Source of the DNA: a virus
IMG/VR virus record: IMGVR_UViG_3300029448_000123
Coordinates: 1-38,967 of that record
Length of the DNA: 38,967 nucleotides
Direction: 5' to 3' (one strand)
This document shows positions 33,778-38,967 of the stretch, in pieces. The number at the start of each line of letters is the position of its first letter. Position 1 is the first letter of the stretch. The position numbers and the translations under genes are program-made. The notes under the pieces are model-generated. The model saw nothing but the letters and a program-made list of their open reading frames with translations. It ran no database searches and was not told where the DNA came from.

Positions 33778-36240
33778 CTAGACATCTTTCCAAGTCATTC
33801 CAATCTCCGCTTCTGCACTGAAGGTAACGTCGAGACCCTCCACTCTGCGCGTCAAGGTTTCGTCAACGATCTGCTTAACTTCCTCGGCGCGCTCCTCAGG
33901 CACGGACAAAAGCACAGCGTCGTGCAGTTGGTTGACCAGCCCTATCTTGTTGTCGAAGTCGAAGGGGATGTGCTTCTCGACGAGCTCTAGCATAGACATG
34001 GCTACCACCGCAAACCCACCAGCCTGGACTCCGAAGTTGAGGATGGCGTTGTAGTCCTCCTCCGCAAAGTAGCGGCGACGCATCCAGACGACCTCTTCGA
34101 TGTACCCGTCTTGCTTGTAGGCTGACATTGTATTGCGCCACCATGCCTCAAACTCAGGAGCCCTCGACTTCCAGCGCCTGTGCAGCACTCGGATCTGACG
34201 CAGGTCGTAGTGCGCGTACAGCATGTTGCCGTCGTCATCCTCGGCCCTGCCGATTATCTCATGAACTTTAGGAGCGGACGCGCCGTATAGCGAGGCAAAG
34301 CAGATTGTCTTCGCGAGGTTGCGGAGCTGCTTGAACTGTCCCTTGCCCTTGCCCATCTTGGTATCCGGCGCACCTTCCGCATTCCAGAAGACGTCTCCGA
34401 ACATAAGGTCCGCGGTGAGATTGTGAGGGTCGATTTGCTTCTTTTCGAAGGCGTCGAGGTAGTGCTCTGCATTTGCCAGGGCGGCCGCAAAGCGCAGTTC
34501 GAGCTGGTCATAGTCCGCACCGACGAAGACGCAACCGTCTGGAGGGATGAACATATCCCGTAGGTTGAACGGGATGTTTTGGAAGTTAGGATTAGACGAA
34601 GAGAGCCGTCCGGTAACCGTTCCATGTGAGTTGTAGTCGGGGTAGACATAGCCTTCCTTTACGACACCTACGTTTGGTGCGAACTTTCTGATGTAAGTGG
34701 ACAATAGTTTCTCCGACCTGCGGTAGAAGCGTATCGCTTGAATAAAGTCCCGCTGCTCTTCGTCGACCAAGGGATTGACCGAGAGGGCTCTCAGAGATGC
34801 CACGCTTGTCGATGGTTCCCCCGAGAGCGTGTACTCCTGCGGAGGCAGCGACCACTTGTCGAAGAGCAGACTGCGTAACTGCGTAGGCGAGTTGGGGTTT
34901 ATCGTGGGGTGACTGGCGTAGATCTTGGCCCGCCACTTGTGCGCAAGCTCTGTCTGCGCTTCCTCGTGCCGCAGGCGAGTTGGCTCGTGGATGCGTATGC
35001 CCATGCGACGCATGCCGGCGCACAGGCTCTGCATGCGGAGGTCTTTTTCGATGAGGTGGGTCTGCTTGCGGGTGTACACCGTCTCTAGGAGAGGCTGCAC
35101 AATCCGGGCCGTAACCGCCACGTCAGTGGCACAGTAGACGTGGAGCTCCTCATCAGTCCGGGCCGTCACACCCGCGTGGTCAGCCTTCCACGCCGGGACG
35201 TCGGTTAGGACTGACCCTACGAAGCCGAGGCTGTGCCTGTACTCGGACGCGCCCAGCTTATGTAAAAGCAGCGTGTCTACTAGAGGGGCAGGTGTAACGC
35301 CCAGATGCTGCTCCACAACATGGCGATCAAAGTAACCTGCATTGTGACCACAAATCCGAACTTTAGATTGCTCATCAAACACCTCGCGGAGCAGGCGTTT
35401 AATCTCTTCCTCATCCTCTGGCGAGTAGAATCTTGAAACTCCGTCGATGCTAAGGAAACCCAGCATTAGAACTTCGTTCTCGGTGCCTATGCCTATACAC
35501 CTAAGACCCGCGTTGAGAGCATCGATACCGTCAGTCTCCACGTCGTAGGAGAGTAGCCAGTCATTCGCTGCGGCGTCCTCAAAAAACTCCCGCACAATAT
35601 CTGGACTAGGGTTGTACCGAACGACCGGGTCCTTCCAACGGAGACGCCCTCGGTGATGACGTATCGCCTTCTGAACGTCGCTGTGCAGTACGGGCGTCAG
35701 ATGCCTCTGGGAGGCGACCTGAGACGGGTGGTAGGTAGGAAGGACCTTGAGCTCACCAACGACCGTAGGACCACCTCTTACGGACTCCAGAGACGGATTG
35801 CCTGGCAGCACTGCCTTCGTGGCTTGCGGTCCGCAGGTGATGACGGTCTTGTACCTGGCCATCTCTTCCTCGACGTGTCCCCGGCAGGCTTCCAACGGCG
35901 ACATCTCTGGCTGCCGCCCCTTACTTATGAGTCGGCGGTTCCTTTTCTTAAGAACCTGCATGAACATCCGAGGGTCATCCTTGGGCCATCGGCACCCCAC
36001 GACATAGCCCCAGTCGACGTTGTGAGGCTTAACTCTCGCGGACTCCAAGGCGTCCTTCATCGCAACGCCGTGTTCATCCGCCCAGGCTCTACCTAAGAGC
36101 GAAGCCTGCTTCGAGGGAGCTCCGCCGAGCACCAGCACATCAGACTCGTTGTGGACAAAGTCTACCCGCTGCCACTTGCCCTCGGCTTGGTGGTATTTGC
36201 GTAGCGGGCAGCTAGCACAGTTTGCTTTGTTAAAGCTCAT
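33778..36240 (-). CDS. DNA polymerase, family A, with N-terminal UDG-like domain
   Basis: The ATG at 36240 has GAGG five bases upstream, so I prefer it to an in-frame TTG at 36258 (820 residues). Residues 1-200 resemble family 4 uracil-DNA glycosylase: iron-sulphur-type Cys at C8, C11, C83 and C119, GGAP (39-42) and HPS (171-173). The 3'-5' exonuclease follows with D233/E235, N300/D305 and Y369/D373. The polymerase domain has the TVTGRLSS motif (541-548), motif A DYDQLELR (D576), the O-helix with R640, K644, F648 and Y652, and motif C HDA (773-775). Exonuclease and polymerase catalytic acids are present, so it should replicate DNA with proofreading. A similar fusion is known in phage SPO1. 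Confidence 0.93.
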   Translation of the reverse strand: MSFNKANCASCPLRKYHQAEGKWQRVDFVHNESDVLVLGGAPSKQASLLGRAWADEHGVAMKDALESARVKPHNVDWGYVVGCRWPKDDPRMFMQVLKKRNRRLISKGRQPEMSPLEACRGHVEEEMARYKTVITCGPQATKAVLPGNPSLESVRGGPTVVGELKVLPTYHPSQVASQRHLTPVLHSDVQKAIRHHRGRLRWKDPVVRYNPSPDIVREFFEDAAANDWLLSYDVETDGIDALNAGLRCIGIGTENEVLMLGFLSIDGVSRFYSPEDEEEIKRLLREVFDEQSKVRICGHNAGYFDRHVVEQHLGVTPAPLVDTLLLHKLGASEYRHSLGFVGSVLTDVPAWKADHAGVTARTDEELHVYCATDVAVTARIVQPLLETVYTRKQTHLIEKDLRMQSLCAGMRRMGIRIHEPTRLRHEEAQTELAHKWRAKIYASHPTINPNSPTQLRSLLFDKWSLPPQEYTLSGEPSTSVASLRALSVNPLVDEEQRDFIQAIRFYRRSEKLLSTYIRKFAPNVGVVKEGYVYPDYNSHGTVTGRLSSSNPNFQNIPFNLRDMFIPPDGCVFVGADYDQLELRFAAALANAEHYLDAFEKKQIDPHNLTADLMFGDVFWNAEGAPDTKMGKGKGQFKQLRNLAKTICFASLYGASAPKVHEIIGRAEDDDGNMLYAHYDLRQIRVLHRRWKSRAPEFEAWWRNTMSAYKQDGYIEEVVWMRRRYFAEEDYNAILNFGVQAGGFAVVAMSMLELVEKHIPFDFDNKIGLVNQLHDAVLLSVPEERAEEVKQIVDETLTRRVEGLDVTFSAEAEIGMTWKDV

Positions 36241-36490
36241 CTTGACCTCTCCTCTCAATGCCTAGGGCATCCTCAAGCCAGTCGAACCAGTTGTCGAGCT
36301 CTTGCAGTGTCTCGAAGTGAGGCCGCAGGTAAGTGCCTCGTTGGTTCTGAACGAGGCCCCTTCTCTTTAAGGACGTGAAGCCAGACTTCTCTAGCGCTGT
36401 GCAATCTTTTCGCTCGACCTCCCAGAACTTCATGAGTCGCTCCAATGCGAGAAGCGCCTTTGGGCTGGGCCGGTAGGGCTTACTCTTCAT
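36230..36490 (-). CDS. Small helical hypothetical protein, 86 aa
   Basis: The ATG lies within the end of the upstream zinc-ribbon gene, and the stop lies 11 bases inside the polymerase start. Translation is therefore probably coupled in both directions, as no strong ribosome binding site precedes this gene. The product is basic at the start (MKSKPYRPSPKALLALERLM), then helical with a winged-helix-like segment (FTSLKRRGLVQNQRGTYLRP) and an acidic, Trp-containing C-terminus. It might be a small DNA-binding or polymerase-associated protein. No family is recognised. Confidence 0.65.
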   Translation of the reverse strand: MKSKPYRPSPKALLALERLMKFWEVERKDCTALEKSGFTSLKRRGLVQNQRGTYLRPHFETLQELDNWFDWLEDALGIERRGQDEL

Positions 36491-36671
36491 GGGCCGGGGG
36501 TGTCAGCGTGATTGTGGCAGGAGGAAGCTTCTCCTCGATGCCAGAGTAGACAAGCACCAGCGATGAGCACTTGGGACAAGTCAGGTTGGTGACCATCGTG
36601 AAGAAGTCACTGTCTTCGCAGTCGTGGTCTCCACCCCAGATAAGGTCGGTGTTACAATGCCAACAGTTCAT
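36480..36671 (-). CDS. Zinc-ribbon protein, 63 aa
   Basis: The frame is open further upstream, but GGAG six bases before the ATG at 36671 identifies the start; the sequence ahead of it belongs to the neighbouring gene in another frame. The protein has CWHC (residues 3-6) and CPKC (32-35), a clear four-Cys zinc ribbon, with HDCEDSDFFTMVTNL between. I recall near-identical small proteins in many aquatic phages, of unknown function. The C-terminal end is Pro/Thr-rich. It overlaps the upstream gene by 20 bases. Confidence 0.75.
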   Translation of the reverse strand: MNCWHCNTDLIWGGDHDCEDSDFFTMVTNLTCPKCSSLVLVYSGIEEKLPPATITLTPPAHEE

Positions 36672-36891
36672 CTTCGTCTCCATCTTGGTAGAACTCGCCG
36701 GTAACAGAGGACCGGCGGAAAAGAAAGCCCTTCGCCTTTGTCCATGGCCGGTCCGGTCCTTTGTGGCAGTAGATGCTTGCGTTGCAGTTGGGGCAGTACA
36801 GGTGTATGTCTGCTGCGTTTGGGTGCCTTTTTTTGAAAGACTCGTCGGTAGCGTCAGCCAGTTTTTCCCAACAGAAAGGGCACTCGCCCAT
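36652..36891 (-). CDS. Zinc-ribbon protein, 79 aa
   Basis: GGAGGAACC directly precedes the ATG at 36891, so I use this start; the frame could extend to 36963, but that would run into the hairpin element. The product has CPFC (residues 4-7) and CPNC (32-35), then another Cys in SIYCHKG. Two closely similar ribbons side by side (this and 36480) suggest a linked role in early gene expression or replication. Function is unknown. Confidence 0.75.
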   Translation of the reverse strand: MGECPFCWEKLADATDESFKKRHPNAADIHLYCPNCNASIYCHKGPDRPWTKAKGFLFRRSSVTGEFYQDGDEDELLAL

Positions 36892-36910
36892 GGTTCCTCC
36901 AGAAGATAAA

Positions 36911-36921
36911 TGGGACGCCCC
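36911..36921. repeat. Direct repeat TGGGACGCCCC, copy 1
   Basis: An identical 11-base copy lies at 36979-36989, 68 bases away, on the other side of the hairpin. This copy runs into the CCCCGCGGGG palindrome. Short exact repeats around a hairpin suggest binding sites for a dimeric or multimeric protein. Confidence 0.6.
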
Positions 36922-36943
36922 GCGGGGACAACCACGAACCCTA

Positions 36944-36976
36944 CTCACGAGCGGGAAGGACATAACCGCCCGTGAG
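36944..36976 (-). repeat. Hairpin-forming inverted repeat
   Basis: Arms at 36944-36954 and 36966-36976 pair over 11 bases with an 11-base loop. On the minus-strand transcript the single mismatch becomes a G-U pair, so the RNA stem is fully paired, while the plus-strand copy has an A-C mismatch. This favours an RNA role in the leftward message. No uridine run follows, so a simple intrinsic terminator is unlikely. Confidence 0.55.
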
Positions 36977-36978
36977 AT

Positions 36979-36989
36979 TGGGACGCCCC
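36979..36989. repeat. Direct repeat TGGGACGCCCC, copy 2
   Basis: This is identical to the copy at 36911-36921. It lies seven bases beyond the stop codon (36997-36999) of the SSB-like gene when read leftward, and just upstream of the hairpin on the minus-strand message. Confidence 0.6.
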
Positions 36990-36996
36990 AAAGTGA

Positions 36997-37521
36997 TTAG
37001 AAGGGGATCTCGTCGTCAGGGATCTCTGCACGAGCCGCGGCCGCCTCAGCCACAATGGCCATCCGGGACTGCGCGGTGCTTGAAGCCAACCACTCTGTCT
37101 CCGAGAAAGAGCCCTCGCCGATTGCCGGAGTAAACTCCAGCCAGCCATCACACCCAACGAGGTGCTCCTCTGCCCACTGCTGCAAGCTTGGCAGGCCATC
37201 AGCAGGATCATCCGAGAAGCCTGCCTTCAACGCGTCCGTGGTGTACTCCCGGTCATGCCCCAGAGCGGTGAAGAGGTCCTGCCACTTGCGCGCGGACCAC
37301 TTGTAGGGCTCGCCATTGCTGTTGCAGACCATCACCTGCCCGTAGACAGCGGCGCCCTCTTGGTCCCCTCGGATGACACGGGCCATCCATGAGGCCATGT
37401 GGTTACCCTGCTTGCTCTCGGCGGCCTTAACCGTCTCCAGTTTGACGCGATAGATACCGCGCTCTTCTAGCTTACCTCTGTTGAGGCTGTCTTCTGCGTG
37501 CATTCGAAATCGAATAGCCAT
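36997..37521 (-). CDS. SSB-like single-strand DNA-binding protein, 174 aa
   Basis: The protein ends in the exact pattern DDEIPF (169-174), the acidic-hydrophobic tip by which bacterial SSBs recruit replication and repair partners. The body is beta-rich for about 90 residues (RGIYRVKLETVKAAESKQG, GAAVYGQVMVCNSNGEPYKW), suitable for an OB-like fold. A longer helical and acidic region follows, as in phage DUF669-type proteins. GGGAGAG precedes the ATG. It is encoded between the RecA-like ATPase and the polymerase. It would coat single strands during replication and recombination. The tip is clear; the fold is inferred. Confidence 0.75.
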   Translation of the reverse strand: MAIRFRMHAEDSLNRGKLEERGIYRVKLETVKAAESKQGNHMASWMARVIRGDQEGAAVYGQVMVCNSNGEPYKWSARKWQDLFTALGHDREYTTDALKAGFSDDPADGLPSLQQWAEEHLVGCDGWLEFTPAIGEGSFSETEWLASSTAQSRMAIVAEAAAARAEIPDDEIPF

Positions 37522-37538
37522 CGTACTCTCCCTCTCTC

Positions 37539-38477
37539 TTAAAAGTTGGCGAAAAAATCGTCCAACAGGTTTGTCTCATGACGGCGTAGTACCGCCCTGT
37601 CAATGCCATCGCTGATTGCCCAGCGAACGTGCCTTGGGTCTTTGTCCTTGTGAGCTTCCGCCAAGGCGGAACCATCGCTGGACAACCACTTCTTAACTGC
37701 TCTCTTATCCTTAGCCCCTGCCTTGACGAGCTCTTGACAGACGGTCTCCGCTACATCGTCCATCCACTCCATGCCCTTCGGTCGGGGAAGCTCATAGCCT
37801 GTGGCCAGCATGACCTCGCGGATGTTGGTGGGCGACATCCCTGGCATCATGGCCAGACGGCTGCCTGTGATGTAGTCGGGTGTCGGCGCAGCTTGGTAGA
37901 CGTAGGGCCAACGGCTGATGGCCTTCGGGTCGTGCTTCATCCTCACGACGAAGTCAGCCATAGCCGGGATCTTCTCCGGTAGCTTCCACCCTGTGATGGA
38001 AGGATGCCCCGGGATGAACACGGTCCTGTTGTCACGGGTAACCTCGCGCGGAGGAGTCTCGTGCATGACGAGGAAGACGTGACACTTCGCATTCCGCGCC
38101 GCGTCCCGCAGCTTGTACATGGTCTTGTTCAAGACGTCAAAGGCTTTGAACCCCGCGTTGCGTGGGTTGGCCTGTATGTGATGGAGCTCGGCATCTGCGA
38201 TGAGGCTGAAGTCATCTATAATGATGGCGTCGAACTTGCCTGAGGCTGACGCCCTGTTGAGCACCTCAATGATTTTAGTCACCCGGGTGTCAGGCTTGAT
38301 GTCCCACGTCTCGGGCTTGATGCCCGCGTACTCAGCGCACGCGGTCGCGCCGACCGGCGCCATCACGAGAGAGTTGGGGAACGACATCAGCAGGTTCAGG
38401 GTCTTACCCTTCTTGGGCGCTGCGTAGATGATGCCGAATACAAACGGCAGAGCCGCTGGCTTGGTTACTTCACTCAT
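37539..38477 (-). CDS. RecA-like ATPase (Sak4/AAA_24-type), 312 aa
   Basis: Near the N-terminus the Walker A motif APKKGKT (20-26) sits in the pattern of Sak4-type phage recombinases (FGIIYAAPKKGKTLNLLMSF), and the Walker B is DAIIIDDF (83-90). A strand with MHETPP further on is consistent with a RecA-fold core. Known Sak4 proteins are ATPase single-strand annealing proteins that work with an SSB, and the SSB-like gene is directly downstream. The C-terminus (LLDDFFANF) is acidic and aromatic, like an SSB tip. The ATG overlaps the upstream stop (ATGA). A helicase-loader role is an alternative. Confidence 0.75.
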   Translation of the reverse strand: MSEVTKPAALPFVFGIIYAAPKKGKTLNLLMSFPNSLVMAPVGATACAEYAGIKPETWDIKPDTRVTKIIEVLNRASASGKFDAIIIDDFSLIADAELHHIQANPRNAGFKAFDVLNKTMYKLRDAARNAKCHVFLVMHETPPREVTRDNRTVFIPGHPSITGWKLPEKIPAMADFVVRMKHDPKAISRWPYVYQAAPTPDYITGSRLAMMPGMSPTNIREVMLATGYELPRPKGMEWMDDVAETVCQELVKAGAKDKRAVKKWLSSDGSALAEAHKDKDPRHVRWAISDGIDRAVLRRHETNLLDDFFANF

Positions 38478-38967
38478 TGGGTCCTTCCTAGTCTACAGGT
38501 CTCAAAAAAACTACAGGGGCCATAGGTTGTCTGGCATGCGTTGTCGTGATGCGCTCCCGGATAATGGAAGGGGTCTCGCCCCTCGAACTCCGCGATCATC
38601 CTCTCGGCATGTTTAACCGTGTCAGGGAAGTGTGCAACAGATCTTTCTGCATATGGCAGAACTTTCCGCTTGAACGAAGAAACGGGCTTCCGGTCATCCC
38701 AGCCAATAAGGTTCAAGATCACGCCGCCGAAGTCGCTCCCGAACATCTCGTAGCCAATCATCTGTTGGCCGAGGAACTGCCCTGACAAGGTGTACTTGTT
38801 GTACGTCTTAGGTAGGATGGCAAAGCTGGTCTTGTGGTCCACGAAGTAGTGCTTGCCGTGGTGGGCTACGATGAGGTCGATGCGAGCGGTGTAGTCATAT
38901 GACGTGTCTCGAACATCGTCTCGAACCTTAGTCTCGACCACCTGCTCGACGCCTTGGATTCGCCAGC
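38474..38967 (-). CDS. PD-(D/E)XK nuclease, Cas4/RecB-like (5' end outside window)
   Basis: The frame stays open to the right edge, so the start lies beyond the window; a GTG at 38941 is not preceded by an obvious ribosome binding site. The visible part has the nuclease core: D in RIDLIV, a strand, then DHKTS with the catalytic D and K. The C-terminal end contains ACQTTYGPCSFFETC, three Cys that together with one outside this region could hold an iron-sulphur cluster, as in Cas4 and AddB-type nucleases. Such enzymes resect or trim DNA ends in phage recombination. It is translationally coupled to the RecA-like gene (ATGA). Confidence 0.75.
   Translation of the reverse strand, partial: WRIQGVEQVVETKVRDDVRDTSYDYTARIDLIVAHHGKHYFVDHKTSFAILPKTYNKYTLSGQFLGQQMIGYEMFGSDFGGVILNLIGWDDRKPVSSFKRKVLPYAERSVAHFPDTVKHAERMIAEFEGRDPFHYPGAHHDNACQTTYGPCSFFETCRLGRTQ

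Larger units (their letters stand above)
36892..36996. other. 105-base non-coding element with repeats and hairpin
   Basis: This is the longest untranslated stretch in the window. From left to right it holds a TGGGACGCCCC repeat joined to a CCCCGCGGGG palindrome (36918-36927), an 11-base-arm hairpin (36944-36976), and a second TGGGACGCCCC. No T-run follows the hairpin on either strand, and no consensus promoter is seen. Possible roles are replication origin, RNA-processing or attenuation site, or protein-binding operator. Confidence 0.6.

Noticed and set aside
36892-36963. Longer start for the zinc-ribbon gene at 36891
   Set aside because: The extension would run through the hairpin and repeat. 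GGAGGAACC directly before 36891 marks the start.
1-38967. tRNA genes, CRISPR arrays, integrase, transposase or attachment sites
   Set aside because: No cloverleaf-like sequence, regular repeat-spacer series, integrase motif or terminal repeat was recognised by eye. A dedicated tRNA scan was not possible.

Overview
The window is a stretch of a tailed double-stranded DNA bacteriophage genome (Caudoviricetes), most likely a podovirus. It holds a terminase, a portal, a scaffold-like gene, a capsid protein and a large nozzle-type tail protein of the T7 gp12 / P22 gp10 kind. I see no tail sheath, tube or tape-measure gene. No rRNA, tRNA, integrase, transposase or CRISPR array was recognised. The host cannot be named from this sequence. 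Genes are packed almost end to end, many joined by TAATG or ATGA start/stop overlaps. No gene-free stretch exceeds 300 bases; the two longest are 27901-27950 (a promoter region) and 36892-36996 (a repeat and hairpin element).

Left and middle, plus strand (1-31855): this is the virion and packaging half. It opens with the 3' part of a very large protein carrying an HELLH zinc-protease-like motif. Then come five very small genes (2935-4018), the large terminase (4015-5718), a fibre-like beta protein, two helix-rich unknown proteins and the portal (8990-10780). Next are seven small genes (10790-12363), a scaffold candidate, the major capsid candidate (13237-14313), a decoration-like protein, an adaptor-like protein, the nozzle (17035-19422), two more fibre-like proteins and a 2,228-residue giant protein (20912-27598). 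A holin-like gene follows. A consensus-like sigma-70 promoter at 27884-27912, with a palindrome in its spacer, then appears to start a separate unit. That unit holds beta-rich, probably surface, proteins, a glycine-zipper protein, a metallophosphoesterase and two tandem paralogous beta proteins.

Right, minus strand (31852-38967): this is the replication, recombination and lysis half, read leftward. In transcription order it encodes a PD-(D/E)XK nuclease with C-terminal cysteines (running off the window edge), a RecA-like ATPase of Sak4 type, and a single-strand-binding-like protein ending in the SSB tip DDEIPF. Then come the 105-base repeat/hairpin element, two zinc-ribbon proteins and a small helical protein. 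After these are a family-A DNA polymerase with an N-terminal uracil-DNA-glycosylase-like domain, a small winged-helix-like protein, another zinc-ribbon protein and a compact SMC/RecF-type ATPase. The series ends with an NlpC/P60-like cysteine peptidase that is a plausible endolysin. The two halves converge at 31852-31855, where the two stop codons overlap inside a 10-base palindrome.

The replication set works as a phage-encoded module: nuclease, annealase/recombinase, SSB and polymerase. The virion set supplies packaging, shell, neck, nozzle, fibres and probably ejected proteins. All function calls rest on motifs and gene order read by eye; no database search was possible.
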